Both the position numbers and the translations under genes were made by a program. A stretch of 64,000 nt of DNA, taken from positions 124,001-188,000 of the forward strand of contig CAMDWI010000002.1 of assembly GCA_945878555.1 (NCBI GenBank), written 5' to 3'. Origin of the DNA: Klebsiella pneumoniae. GTDB taxonomy: Bacteria > Pseudomonadota > Gammaproteobacteria > Eutrophobiales > Eutrophobiaceae. The notes beneath the pieces are model-generated. The model was not told where the DNA came from, made no database searches, and was given only the letters and a program-made list of their open reading frames with translations. Positions 8,941-17,861 of this stretch are shown piece after piece. Within the stretch, counting starts at the first letter, position 1. Each line of letters starts with the position of its first letter.

Positions 8941-10137
8941 TCAACGCGATCTGACCCGGTTGCCAACCTCAAGATTATCACCTGGATGATTGATTATCTG
9001 ATCGCCTTCTTCCAGACCAGAGAGGACCTGGGTATATATGCCGCCACGCTGTCCAGGTTCAACCTTGCGTCGTTCGGCACGATTTTGATTGACGACGTAC
9101 ACTGCCCAGCCATCTCCATCGCGGAACATCGCGCTGGTCGGGATCTGTAGCACCTCCGGTTCTTCCCAGAGTATGAAGGCAGTCTCGACCCGGTATCCGT
9201 CCCCGAGTCTTTCCCATAATTCAGGTGCGGAGTCGATATCAACGATGACAAGGACACGCTGTTCTTCCACACCAAGTGCGGATATCTTGGTAAACCCGGT
9301 CGGCTCAATCGTACGCACACTGCCTTGCAGGGTTCCATCACCACCCCAGCGTGTGAGTAATACACGCATGCCCTCGGAAATCCTGACCGCATCGCGCGAC
9401 AATACCTCAACAACAATTTCGAGTGTATGCGGATCGCCCAGATCAACCAGCGGTTCACCCTTGTACACCACACCTTCGCTCTGATGATGAAGTTTCAGCA
9501 CACTGCCATCAACCGGCGCGCGCAATATCACTGTCTCTGCCTGTTCATCTTCCGTCCCGACCACGGAATATTTTAATGAGGCCTCGGACGCGATCTTTTC
9601 GTATTGTGCGATCTGGACAGCAAACCGGGCAGATTCCAGTCTCGCCTGTGTTCGCCGTGCATCGGCCTCAGCCTGTTGCAGACGATCCAGTGAGACGGCG
9701 CCCGATTTATGCAACTGGCGGATACGTCCCACCTCATCGGCGGCATAACTGGCGTCTGCATCTGCCGCCCTGACTTCCTGTTCTGCCGCATTCAATGCCG
9801 CTGTTGCAGCGGCAATACGCGCCTCGGCCTCGGCGCGGGCACGCGTGTCCAGCACAGCCGGACGCAAGGGTTCAAGATTGCCTATCTGCTGCCCTCGACT
9901 GACCGGATCACCTACATGCAGATCAATACGGCGCAGATACCCGTCAACAGGCGCTGACAACAGATAATGATCAATTACCCGCGTTTTTCCTTCTTCCTCA
10001 ATGGTGACCCTTAGCGGCGCCCGCTTGACCGTCACCATATCGACCAGTATCGGACGCGGGACAAACCCGATGCCGATCAGAATGAGAATGATCAATGAAC
10101 CAAGGAAGAGGCCAGGATGTTTTCGTACAGGATTCAT
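8941..10137 (-). CDS. HlyD-family periplasmic adaptor of an ABC exporter (MacA-like)
   Basis: A 398-residue membrane-fusion protein. One N-terminal membrane segment (about residues 10-28) is followed by a biotinyl/lipoyl-like half (VDGYLRRIDLHVGDPVSRGQQIG), an Ala-rich alpha-helical hairpin (about residues 100-190, rich in AEAEARIAAATAAL-type heptads), the second lipoyl half (APVDGSVLKLHHQSEGVVYKGEPL) and beta-barrel domains. Such proteins bridge an inner-membrane transporter to an outer-membrane channel. The permease and ATPase genes lie immediately upstream (6-base gap), so the three encode one export complex. No TolC homologue and no clue to substrate is visible. Confidence 0.9.
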   Translation of the reverse strand: MNPVRKHPGLFLGSLIILILIGIGFVPRPILVDMVTVKRAPLRVTIEEEGKTRVIDHYLLSAPVDGYLRRIDLHVGDPVSRGQQIGNLEPLRPAVLDTRARAEAEARIAAATAALNAAEQEVRAADADASYAADEVGRIRQLHKSGAVSLDRLQQAEADARRTQARLESARFAVQIAQYEKIASEASLKYSVVGTEDEQAETVILRAPVDGSVLKLHHQSEGVVYKGEPLVDLGDPHTLEIVVEVLSRDAVRISEGMRVLLTRWGGDGTLQGSVRTIEPTGFTKISALGVEEQRVLVIVDIDSAPELWERLGDGYRVETAFILWEEPEVLQIPTSAMFRDGDGWAVYVVNQNRAERRKVEPGQRGGIYTQVLSGLEEGDQIINHPGDNLEVGNRVRSR

Positions 10138-10143
10138 GCAGAG

Positions 10144-12507
10144 TTATTCCCTTGTTTTCAAAACGGAGACCAGGTCCAGGTGGTCGAGACTGGAACGCAC
10201 CACCAGACTGGATACCAGCGAGGCAATCACGACCACCAGCGCCGCCGTCGCATAAGTAGAATAATCAATTATAAGCGGTACCCGAATCATTTCACGGGGG
10301 ATCTCCTGAATCATGAACCACGCCAGCCCCCTGCCGATCAGCATGCCGGGCGGTATCGAAAGTACAGTCAGCAAGGCCAGTTCGCCGAGCAGAATATAGG
10401 AGATTTCCCCACGGGTAAAACCAAGCACACGCAAACTGGCCAGATCACGACTGCGCTCGGACAGCGCGATGCGTGCCGTGTTGTAGACTACGCCAAATGT
10501 GATAATTCCCGCCAGTAACGAGATGAACCCGACAAAGATATAAACCATCTCCGCCGAGGTCTCGTTAAACGCGGCCACAATATTCCGGTTAGACTCAAAA
10601 TTGGCCACTCCAGGCATGTCTTTCAGAGCGGTGACAATCTGTGATTCATAGGCCGCATCTATTTTAAGATACACCCCGGAGATCGCATCTCCCTCAAACA
10701 TCAGCCTGTTCAGCGTGTGCAGATCCATATACGCACCCAGACCGAAGTACTGGTTCACCAGACCGGTAACACGCACTGTTTGTACAGGACGCCTGCCCGA
10801 CAATACCTCAACAACCAGATCATCCCCGGTCTGCACACCGAGCAGTTCACCCAGATAATCTGTCAACTGGATACCGCCCCCGGTTATTACGACAGGTTTA
10901 TGTTCTGTGTCCAGCGGTCGGTGCAGGTCACGTTGTTGCTGATAGCCGGTTATGGCTGTCAGGTAATCACGCTGACCATTGACCAGTCTGACCGGAACAG
11001 TGCGGAACACTTCACCATAGAGCACGCCATCCATGCGCATCAGATCATAATAGGCATGCATTGATACCGGCTCGGAAAAGCTGACAGTAATGTCTTCCCG
11101 CTGTGACAGGCCAAATTCGATATCGATCAGATAATCAAAGGCATCGCGAAAAAAGGTACCTACCACCAGGATGGCACATGCCAGCGCAATGCCAAGTACC
11201 GACAACGTCGACTTGACCGGTTTGCGGCCAATATGCCGGATGATCATCCTCGCCATGTGGGGCAGGTAACTTCCCAGGCCGGACTTCTCTATCAGGCTCC
11301 TGCGAAACCGTGCCGGTGGTTCCGGATGCATCGCCTGTGCTGGCGGCAGGATGACAGCACGGTAGACCGCAAACAGGGTACCCAGACCCGCCGCCAGAAA
11401 AGTGATGACAAAGGCAACACTTAAAACAGGCAGACGCAGTTCAAACTCCAGATAAGGCAAGCGATAAAATTCCATATACAGGCTACTCAAGCGCTGCCCC
11501 AGCCAGATGCCTGCCCCCGTCCCAATCAACAGTCCGGTGGCGACTATCATCGACACATAACCGAAATAGTGTATCCCGACATCCATGTTGCTGTATCCAA
11601 ACGCCTTCATCGCCGCAATGATCTCGCGCTGGGTACTGATCATCCTGCTGATGACTATATTCAGCAGAAAAGCCGCAACGCCAAGAAATATACCGGAGAA
11701 CATCAATGCCATCTGTCTGAGCTGATCGAGATCATTCTGGAAAATGCGATGAGATGGTTGCCATTCGCGCTGTTGTGCATCACGCCCGCCATAAGGTGCG
11801 AGCAACAGGTCCAGATTGACTATGACGTCCTCTGCATCGGCTCCGGACTGCAGGGTTAACGCCACATCGTTAAACGCATTGTCCATCTCATAGGCCTTGC
11901 CTAAGGCTGCACGCGACATCCACAGCACACCAAAACGCTTGAAGTCAGGCATAATCGAACCGGGTGCCATCTGGAAGATGAATTCCGGTGACAGTGCCAC
12001 ACCCACCACGGTCAAGGTCTGTAGCCGACCCTTCACAATCATCTCCAGCGTATCTCCCGGTTGTAACCGGTGTGCATCAGCAAATACCTGGTTTAGGATC
12101 ACCTCGTCCTCGCGAACCGGGTCGAGTGCTCGCCCCCTGACCATGTGCAGGCGATTGACCAGCGGTTCGCCGTAGTCAGGAACGGATACCACCTGACCTG
12201 TAACAGGTTCGTTAAACCCTGAAACCGTCAGCTTGACCGGTGCGACCACCCGGGTCTGGACCCTGTCCACTCCCGGGATCTGTTCAATCTGATCACGCAG
12301 GGACTCAGGGGCACGATTGACCGATGCGAATACATCTACAAAACGATAATCCCGGTAGTAGGTATCTCGCGTCAGCACGAGTGTGTCGAGTGTGGTCATG
12401 GCCATGATAAAGGTGGAGATGCCGGCGGCAATGACCATCATGATAGCCAGTGCCTGTGCCCAGGTTGTTTTCAAATCCCGAAACAACTTGATATTGATCG
12501 TTTTCAC
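10144..12507 (-). CDS. ABC exporter permease, FtsX/MacB type, two FtsX domains
   Basis: About 787 residues from a GTG at 12507 (reading MKTINIKLFRDLKTTWAQ), four bases after the ATPase gene stops; a longer reading overlaps the ATPase gene. The N-terminal membrane segment is followed by a large periplasmic MacB_PCD-like domain (residues about 40-250), three membrane helices with an FtsX domain (about 270-390), a second periplasmic domain and a final three-helix FtsX domain (about 660-780). This ten-helix layout matches the LolCE-like and 800-residue DevC/YtrF-type permeases rather than the four-helix MacB. It pairs with the adjacent ATPase and HlyD-type adaptor. Confidence 0.88.
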   Translation of the reverse strand: MKTINIKLFRDLKTTWAQALAIMMVIAAGISTFIMAMTTLDTLVLTRDTYYRDYRFVDVFASVNRAPESLRDQIEQIPGVDRVQTRVVAPVKLTVSGFNEPVTGQVVSVPDYGEPLVNRLHMVRGRALDPVREDEVILNQVFADAHRLQPGDTLEMIVKGRLQTLTVVGVALSPEFIFQMAPGSIMPDFKRFGVLWMSRAALGKAYEMDNAFNDVALTLQSGADAEDVIVNLDLLLAPYGGRDAQQREWQPSHRIFQNDLDQLRQMALMFSGIFLGVAAFLLNIVISRMISTQREIIAAMKAFGYSNMDVGIHYFGYVSMIVATGLLIGTGAGIWLGQRLSSLYMEFYRLPYLEFELRLPVLSVAFVITFLAAGLGTLFAVYRAVILPPAQAMHPEPPARFRRSLIEKSGLGSYLPHMARMIIRHIGRKPVKSTLSVLGIALACAILVVGTFFRDAFDYLIDIEFGLSQREDITVSFSEPVSMHAYYDLMRMDGVLYGEVFRTVPVRLVNGQRDYLTAITGYQQQRDLHRPLDTEHKPVVITGGGIQLTDYLGELLGVQTGDDLVVEVLSGRRPVQTVRVTGLVNQYFGLGAYMDLHTLNRLMFEGDAISGVYLKIDAAYESQIVTALKDMPGVANFESNRNIVAAFNETSAEMVYIFVGFISLLAGIITFGVVYNTARIALSERSRDLASLRVLGFTRGEISYILLGELALLTVLSIPPGMLIGRGLAWFMIQEIPREMIRVPLIIDYSTYATAALVVVIASLVSSLVVRSSLDHLDLVSVLKTRE

Positions 12508-12511
12508 ACAC

Positions 12512-13276
12512 CTACCATCGGATTGTCGAGGCCGGAACACGTGTCGAATTCACATCAATCCGGGAGATCATGCCATCGCTTAAATGGATGACACGATCTG
12601 CCATTCCTCCAATAGAGACATTATGGGTAATGACCACCGTGGTTGTATTCAATTCACGGTTAATTTGCTCTATCGCAGACAACACCAGCATGCCGGTCTG
12701 TGAATCCAGCGCACCGGTCGGTTCATCACATAACAATACAGACGGGTTCTTGGCAATCGCCCGGGCAATCGCCACCCGCTGCTGCTCGCCGCCAGACAAC
12801 TCAGATGGAAAATGATGTAACCGATCTTCCAGATTGACCAGTGCGAGCGCGTCTTCCGGTTTCATCGGCTTGTGTGCAATTTCAGTGACAATGGAGACAT
12901 TCTCCAGCGCAGTCAGACTGGGTATCAGATTGTAGAACTGGAACACAAAGCCGACATGATAACGACGATATTCCGTCAATTCGGCCTCGGACGCGTGGGT
13001 CAGGTCCTGCTGGCGATACCAGACCTGCCCTGAGGTTGGTTGATCAAGCCCACCGAGGATATTCATATAAGTGGATTTGCCACTGCCGGAAGCACCGAGT
13101 AACACAACCAGCTCACCACCATACAATTCCGAATCAATACCACGTAATGCCTGTACGCGGACATCACCCATCTCATAGGTCCGGGTCAAACCACGCGTAC
13201 AAAAAACAACATCGTCCTGTTTATTGCTGGCTGGAACACTCGCTGTCATGAAATAACCGGTTCCCTCTGGTGTCAT
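12512..13276 (-). CDS. ABC transporter ATP-binding protein (MacB/LolD-type)
   Basis: A 254-residue nucleotide-binding subunit (245 if the ATG at 13249 is used, a plausible alternative). Walker A is GASGSGKST, the signature is LSGGEQQR, Walker B is [12 protein letters not shown], and the switch His is in VVITHN, all intact. The Q-loop [19 protein letters not shown] is typical of the MacB/LolD/FtsE subfamily that serves FtsX-fold permeases. It is the first gene of the ATPase-permease-adaptor operon and is divergent from the esterase gene at 13437. Confidence 0.93.
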   Translation of the reverse strand: MTPEGTGYFMTASVPASNKQDDVVFCTRGLTRTYEMGDVRVQALRGIDSELYGGELVVLLGASGSGKSTYMNILGGLDQPTSGQVWYRQQDLTHASEAELTEYRRYHVGFVFQFYNLIPSLTALENVSIVTEIAHKPMKPEDALALVNLEDRLHHFPSELSGGEQQRVAIARAIAKNPSVLLCDEPTGALDSQTGMLVLSAIEQINRELNTTTVVITHNVSIGGMADRVIHLSDGMISRIDVNSTRVPASTIRW

Positions 13277-13360
13277 CAGGTGTACAAGGTTAAACCTGTT
13301 CCCCCATCATACCCCTCTACACACTATCGTGCCATTATCGGACAAATAGTCTGCGCGATC

Positions 13361-13389
13361 TTGAAACCAGATGTCACACCTGTGACAAT
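13361..13389 (+). promoter_or_regulatory. Promoter of the esterase gene with a palindrome in the spacer
   Basis: TTGAAA (13361-13366) and GACAAT (13384-13389) with a 17-base spacer form a reasonable sigma-70 promoter for the gene at 13437. The spacer and the -10 overlap a perfect inverted repeat, TGTCACA-CC-TGTGACA (13372-13387). A protein bound there would block RNA polymerase, so it reads as a repressor operator. The cognate regulator is unknown. Confidence 0.45.
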
Positions 13390-13436
13390 GTCTGGACACA
13401 AGCACTTTCCACACTCCCTTAACAAGCATAAAGACA

Positions 13437-14099
13437 ATGTCCTATTTACCCTGTGTAGAAATTGAAACGAATCCGGATGTGAATGCCAGTGTCATCTGGT
13501 TGCATGGTCTTGGCGCAAACGGGCATGACTTCGAACCGATCATCCCGGAATTACGCCTGTCGAAACAGGCAAAAATTCGCTTCGTATTCCCGCACGCCCC
13601 GTCTATTCCTGTCACGATCAATGGCGGGATGGTCATGCCCGCCTGGTATGACATCCTTGATGCAAGTATCAACCGCCAGATAGACCATGCGCAGATTTTG
13701 CTCTCAGCAGAACGTATCCAGGCACTGGTCAATCGCGAAATTGAACGAGGTGTTAACAGTAAGCGGATCGTGCTTGCGGGATTTTCGCAGGGTGGCGCTG
13801 TCGCCTACCAGGTGGCACTTTCCAGTACACAACCACTTGCCGGCCTGCTCGCCCTGTCTACGTATTACGCCACTCACGACACATTGATACCGCCGCCGGG
13901 CAATCGCGACATGCCTGTGCTGGTCTGCCATGGGCTATACGACACGATCGTACCGGAGTTACTGGGACAACACGCGATAACGACACTGAAAAAACTGGGA
14001 TACGCTCCGGTATACAAGACCTACCCGATGCAACACAGTGTTTGTGCGGAGGAAGTTGTGGATATTTCTGTCTGGTTGCACAAGGTACTGCAACTCTGA
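13437..14099 (+). CDS. Carboxylesterase/lysophospholipase-family alpha/beta hydrolase
   Basis: A 220-residue serine hydrolase of the carboxylesterase-2/acyl-protein thioesterase family. The oxyanion region WLHGLGANGHDF lies near residue 22, the nucleophile Ser in GFSQGG near residue 118, the catalytic Asp in CHGLYDTIVP near residue 170 and the His in YPMQHSVCAEE near residue 202. Length matches the family (about 220). No signal peptide, so cytoplasmic. Members cleave short-chain acyl esters or lysophospholipids; the natural substrate here is unknown. The gene stands alone with its own promoter and ends close to the convergent acr3. Confidence 0.9.
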   Translation: MSYLPCVEIETNPDVNASVIWLHGLGANGHDFEPIIPELRLSKQAKIRFVFPHAPSIPVTINGGMVMPAWYDILDASINRQIDHAQILLSAERIQALVNREIERGVNSKRIVLAGFSQGGAVAYQVALSSTQPLAGLLALSTYYATHDTLIPPPGNRDMPVLVCHGLYDTIVPELLGQHAITTLKKLGYAPVYKTYPMQHSVCAEEVVDISVWLHKVLQL

Positions 14100-14101
14100 A
14101 A

Positions 14102-15160
14102 TCAGCTGGATTCGGGGAACCATGATCGGGTCCGGTTGGCAAATGCTACCAGTGTCAACATGACAGGCACTTCAACCAGTACACCGACCACGGTCGCCAG
14201 GGCCGCCCCGGAATCCAGACCAAACAATCCGATCGCCACGGCTATGGCCAGTTCAAAAAAGTTGGAGGTGCCTATTAACGCACAGGGTGCAGCGATGTTG
14301 AATGGCACCCGCCATAACCGTGCAGCTGCATAGGCTATTGCAAAAATACCATAGGACTGCACCAGCAAAGGCACTGCTATCAGTCCGATTAACAGCGGTT
14401 GTTCGAGTATGATCTGCCCCTGAAAACCGAATAACAATATCACCGTGGTAAGCAAGCCCAGTATGGACAAGGGTTTCACCCTGGCATTGAATCTGGCGAT
14501 TTCCAGTTCACGCGCTTGTGCGGTAACTGCTTTGGCCCCGAGTTTAACCCGGGTCACCACCCCGGCAACAAGGGGGATCAGGACATATAACACCACCGAG
14601 AGTAACAATGTTGTCCACGGCACGTCCATGTCGGTGATACCCAGCAGGAATGCAACGATCGGGGCAAAGGCAAAAATCATGATCACATCATTCAATGCCA
14701 CCTGGACCAGTGTATAGGCCGCATCACCTCGTGTAAGTTGCGACCAGACAAACACCATCGCCGTACACGGCGCTGCCCCCAGCAATATCAGACCTGCAAT
14801 ATACTGGTCGGCGCTGTCCGGCTCGACCATGTCGGCGAACAGATAATAGAAAAACAATACGCCAAGACCGGCCATCGTGAACGGTTTAATCAACCAGTTC
14901 ACTACCACTGTGATGATCAGTCCCGCAGGTCGCTCATGAATACGCTTCAGACTGGTAAAATCGACCGCAACCATCATTGGGTAGACCATGAACCAGATGA
15001 GTATCGCCACGATGAAATTAACCGAACCATACTCAATACGGGCCAGCATCTGAAACATGCCCGGTAGCAGACTGCCTGCCCCTATACCGACAACTATACA
15101 AAGGGCAACCCAGATGGACAGATAACGCTCGAAATTACCCATCGGCTGTACTGCGCTCAT
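14102..15160 (-). CDS. acr3: Arsenite efflux permease Acr3
   Basis: A 352-residue, ten-helix membrane protein of the ACR3 (bile acid/arsenite) family, which extrudes As(III) as arsenite. The [13 protein letters not shown] segment near residue 127 carries the conserved Cys needed for transport, and [10 protein letters not shown] and the ALNDVIM segment are also typical. It is the third gene of arsR-arsC-acr3. Length and topology are normal. Confidence 0.93.
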   Translation of the reverse strand: MSAVQPMGNFERYLSIWVALCIVVGIGAGSLLPGMFQMLARIEYGSVNFIVAILIWFMVYPMMVAVDFTSLKRIHERPAGLIITVVVNWLIKPFTMAGLGVLFFYYLFADMVEPDSADQYIAGLILLGAAPCTAMVFVWSQLTRGDAAYTLVQVALNDVIMIFAFAPIVAFLLGITDMDVPWTTLLLSVVLYVLIPLVAGVVTRVKLGAKAVTAQARELEIARFNARVKPLSILGLLTTVILLFGFQGQIILEQPLLIGLIAVPLLVQSYGIFAIAYAAARLWRVPFNIAAPCALIGTSNFFELAIAVAIGLFGLDSGAALATVVGVLVEVPVMLTLVAFANRTRSWFPESS

Positions 15161-15173
15161 CGGGATCCTGTAT

Positions 15174-15656
15174 TCAGGTGAAAAGCAGGCCGATCTGATC
15201 CAGCTCGGCTTGCAGACGGTCGGGATCTGCGGCTAGCTTGTCCAGCGGCAGTTTCAACATCGCCTCAATCCGCGCGCGCAGGATACGATAGGCCGTCTGG
15301 AATGCCGCATCAATATGCTCTTCCTTACCGCTTGCATGGGCAGGATCATCCACACCCCAATGCGATCGCAGCACGGAACCCAGATAAGCAGGACAGGTTT
15401 CACCTGCGGCACTGGCACACACTGTAATTACAACATCCGGTATCGTCGGCAAGCGGTCCCAGGATTTACTGAAATAACCCTGCGTCGAAATGCCCTCCCG
15501 TTCCAGCAAGGCGAGTGAACGCGGATGTACGGTACCGTTCGGATGGCTGCCGGCACTCTGTGCCTTCCAGCCTGAAGGGGCAAGATGATTGAAGGTGGCC
15601 TCCGCCAGAATCGAACGGCAGGAATTACCCGTACACAGGAATAATACCTGCATCAA
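15174..15656 (-). CDS. arsC: Arsenate reductase ArsC, low-molecular-weight phosphatase type
   Basis: A 160-residue arsenate reductase of the LMW protein tyrosine phosphatase fold. The P-loop CTGNSCRS (CX5R, residues about 8-15) holds the first catalytic Cys, and [11 protein letters not shown] near residues 79-89 gives the redox pair, the pattern of thioredoxin-dependent ArsC from Gram-positive and many proteobacterial ars operons. It reduces As(V) to As(III) for export by the adjacent Acr3. Its start overlaps the arsR stop by four bases (ATGA), so the two are translationally coupled. Confidence 0.93.
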   Translation of the reverse strand: MMQVLFLCTGNSCRSILAEATFNHLAPSGWKAQSAGSHPNGTVHPRSLALLEREGISTQGYFSKSWDRLPTIPDVVITVCASAAGETCPAYLGSVLRSHWGVDDPAHASGKEEHIDAAFQTAYRILRARIEAMLKLPLDKLAADPDRLQAELDQIGLLFT

Positions 15657-16024
15657 CCGGTTTTCCCGGGAACAGGGATAACAGTGGTATTACAGGCTGA
15701 ATATCTGAAGACCGTATCTGCTTCCATACACTGCTCCGGCTGGCCTTCACAACAGTTCTCCGTCAGATAGGAAATCAGATCCTGTATCTGCGCAATATTG
15801 GCACGATAGCGTTGAAACCGACCTTCCTGCTCAACGTTGAGCAGGCCAGTTCGTGTCAATGCCTTCAGATGAAACGACAGATTCGTCGGTGCAAGCTGCA
15901 GGGTCGTTGCTATCTCCCCCGCTACCATCCCGGTCTTACCTTTTTTGAGCAGCAAGCGGTAAATATCCAGCCGCAAGCTGGATGCCAAAGACTCAAATAT
16001 GGTGGTTGCCTCAAGTTTGTCCAT
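15653..16024 (-). CDS. arsR: ArsR-family As(III)-responsive repressor
   Basis: About 123 residues from the ATG at 16024. A winged helix-turn-helix of ArsR type spans residues about 5-85 (GEIATTLQLAPTNLSFHLKAL is the recognition part). Cys91, Cys92 and Cys99 (NCCEGQPEQC) lie just after the DNA-binding core. This matches the C-terminal CC-X5-C site of Acidithiobacillus ferrooxidans ArsR rather than the CxC of E. coli ArsR. The frame is open to a TTG at 16039, but that codon lies inside the promoter and operator, so the ATG is preferred. Confidence 0.92.
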   Translation of the reverse strand: MDKLEATTIFESLASSLRLDIYRLLLKKGKTGMVAGEIATTLQLAPTNLSFHLKALTRTGLLNVEQEGRFQRYRANIAQIQDLISYLTENCCEGQPEQCMEADTVFRYSACNTTVIPVPGKTG

Positions 16025-16030
16025 ATTTTT

Positions 16031-16060
16031 ACTATACAACTATATTTGAATAGTTGTAAA
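16031..16060 (-). promoter_or_regulatory. arsR promoter with embedded operator
   Basis: On the minus strand, TTTACA (16060-16055) and TATAGT (16036-16031), each 5 of 6 matches to consensus, are 18 bases apart. Between and over them lies a perfect 8-bp inverted repeat, ACAACTAT (16036-16043) and ATAGTTGT (16050-16057), the expected ArsR operator. Transcription would begin at about 16024, that is at or next to the ATG, implying a leaderless arsR message. Confidence 0.7.
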
Positions 16061-16074
16061 GACATAATATATGA

Positions 16075-16707
16075 CTAGCTCAATTTGCCTTCTTGTACAG
16101 ATTTGGTCAGAAGAAACGCCGGGAAGGCGGGACGTTGCCGCATTTTATCCAGATAAGCACGTAATACGGGTAATTCTTCGAGCAGATTCATTGTATTGGC
16201 CCAGAACAGGTCATAGGCAATAACGATGTCCGCTGCACTGAAACTGTCTCCCAGCACAGTGTCCCGATTCGACAGATGGCTCTCCAGTATCATGGCTGCT
16301 TTATGGTACTCCTCACGGCCCATCCTGATGGCCATTGCCGATCGTTGTTCCTTCGGATATATCAGCATGTTCTTGCGTATACTCCACAACTGCGGCTCCA
16401 TTTCGGCAATACAAAAACAGATCCATTGATGGTAGTAGGCACGGGCAGCAGTTGCCGGAGGCGGAATCAGGTTTGCCTCGGGATATTTCTCGGCGATATA
16501 GGTACATATCGCGGCAGATTCAGTGATCACGATCCCGGCGTCCTCCAGTACCGGTAACTTTCCGTACGGGTTAACTGCCAGAAATTCCGGTGATCGCTGC
16601 TCACCTTTGGTCAGATCAATACTGACCGTTTCATATTCCACCCCGGCTTCCCTTAATACCCAGTGCGCCCGGGTCGAGCGACTGACACCGAATTCATACA
16701 ATTTCAT
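16075..16707 (-). CDS. Glutathione S-transferase
   Basis: A 210-residue two-domain GST. The N-terminal thioredoxin-like half contains the catalytic-region VSRSTRAHWVLREAG and the glutathione-binding NPYGKLPVL and ITESAAICTYIA segments; the C-terminal helical half has the conserved SAADIVIAYDLFW N-capping motif. It is cytoplasmic and conjugates or isomerises electrophiles; the substrate is unknown. It lies upstream of arsR on the same strand, but the ars operon has its own promoter, so any functional link to arsenic is speculative. Confidence 0.92.
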   Translation of the reverse strand: MKLYEFGVSRSTRAHWVLREAGVEYETVSIDLTKGEQRSPEFLAVNPYGKLPVLEDAGIVITESAAICTYIAEKYPEANLIPPPATAARAYYHQWICFCIAEMEPQLWSIRKNMLIYPKEQRSAMAIRMGREEYHKAAMILESHLSNRDTVLGDSFSAADIVIAYDLFWANTMNLLEELPVLRAYLDKMRQRPAFPAFLLTKSVQEGKLS

Positions 16708-16765
16708 TTTGCATCCCTCTCGCCATATTGAAAACTAACTTGTACCGGATTCCTGTAAAGATCGG

Positions 16766-16964
16766 CATCAGCGGTCTGGCTATAATTGTGAAAGACCGTT
16801 AGCCGCATGGGCAAACGGCGGGTTAAGGAGCCGTTTGCGCCGTTACACGGATGAAACGGCTGGACTTTCGTGCGGAGCGGGACGCGCAGCAACGAAAGCG
16901 GCGCTCGAGAGTACATGGACGTATTCACAGCGTGTCTTGAACGATTATAGCCAGACCGCTGATG
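16766..16964. mobile_element. MITE-like element bounded by perfect 21-bp inverted repeats
   Basis: CATCAGCGGTCTGGCTATAAT (16766-16786) recurs as its exact reverse complement at 16944-16964, and the similarity continues imperfectly for about a dozen bases inward. The 157 bases between them hold further dyads, GCAAACGGC (16811-16819) with GCCGTTTGC (16830-16838), and CTTTCGT with ACGAAAG around 16865-16898, and no gene. No obvious target-site duplication; GATCGG occurs just outside on both sides but not flush on the right. Each terminus carries an inward-facing TATAAT. It fits a non-autonomous element or structured intergenic repeat. Confidence 0.6.
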
Positions 16965-16986
16965 TAACTGGGATCGGTAATTTTAT

Positions 16987-17742
16987 TTAGTCCAGCTCAA
17001 ACTCCGCATACAGTGGCATATGATCTGACAGGGCATGCCAGGACTGACCTGCCACGCAATGACAACTGACTACATTGATATTGCGATAATAAATCCGGTC
17101 CAACGGCAACACCGGCCAGCCGGCCGGATAGGTCATTGCATGGCGGCCATACAATGTATGGTGCACCTCTTTCATTGCCGGTTCGGCAAACAGGAACCGG
17201 CTGACGTGGTCGCTCCAGTCATTAAAATCACCTGCCACGATTAATGGTGCATCGGCAGGGATGCTTTCCCGGATACGCAACGCCAGACGTTTCATCTGCT
17301 GGTTGCGTAGCAGGCGCACCTGATCCAGATGGACGCAGATCACATGTATCTGCCGGCTTGCACCAGGCACATTAAGTACACCGTGTAACAGGCTGCGACT
17401 GGCACGTTTAAACAGGGACACATTCAGGTTTTCCCAGCTATCAAACGGGAACTTGCTGAGAATCGCATTGCCGTGATGACCGGAAGTATAAATGGCGTTT
17501 TTGCCATAGGCATAATGCGGCCAGAGATGGTCTGCCAGAAATTCGTACTGGGACACGTCCGGCCAGTTTTTTGTAGTCGACTGATGACCGGTGTGCTCGC
17601 CGTGGATCTCCTGCAGAAAGGCCAGATCCACATCGGTTGCCTGTAAGGTCTCCCGGATCTGGTGCAATACAAACTTCCGGTTGGTGATATTGAAACCCTT
17701 GTGGATGTTGTATGTCAGTAATTTGAGATGTGGGCGAGCCAT
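16987..17742 (-). CDS. Endonuclease/exonuclease/phosphatase (EEP) family hydrolase
   Basis: About 251 residues from the ATG at 17742 (MARPHLKLLTYNIHKGF); the frame is open to a TTG at 17793 and the start is uncertain. The EEP-fold motifs are visible in order: LTYNIHKG, DLAFLQEIHG (metal-ligand Glu), the HGNAILSKFPF segment, VAGDFNDW (catalytic Asp and Asn) and the terminal ALSDHMPLYAEFEL (Asp-His). Members cleave phosphodiester or phosphomonoester bonds in nucleic acids or lipids; the substrate is not predictable. No signal peptide on the short form. It resembles the small YafD/YbhP-like proteins. Confidence 0.85.
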   Translation of the reverse strand: MARPHLKLLTYNIHKGFNITNRKFVLHQIRETLQATDVDLAFLQEIHGEHTGHQSTTKNWPDVSQYEFLADHLWPHYAYGKNAIYTSGHHGNAILSKFPFDSWENLNVSLFKRASRSLLHGVLNVPGASRQIHVICVHLDQVRLLRNQQMKRLALRIRESIPADAPLIVAGDFNDWSDHVSRFLFAEPAMKEVHHTLYGRHAMTYPAGWPVLPLDRIYYRNINVVSCHCVAGQSWHALSDHMPLYAEFELD

Positions 17743-17861
17743 AATGACAACTTTATCATGAACTGCAGAGCGATACATTTTTGCCGGTATCAATTCATCG
17801 CTTTAAACCCTAGAATAGCGCCCTGTCCCGGCCGAAGCTTTTCAAGACGCAAGTTACCCGA

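Noticed and set aside
16037-16039. TTG at 16039 as the arsR start
   Set aside because: It falls inside the operator and upstream of the predicted transcription start; the ATG at 16024 fits better.
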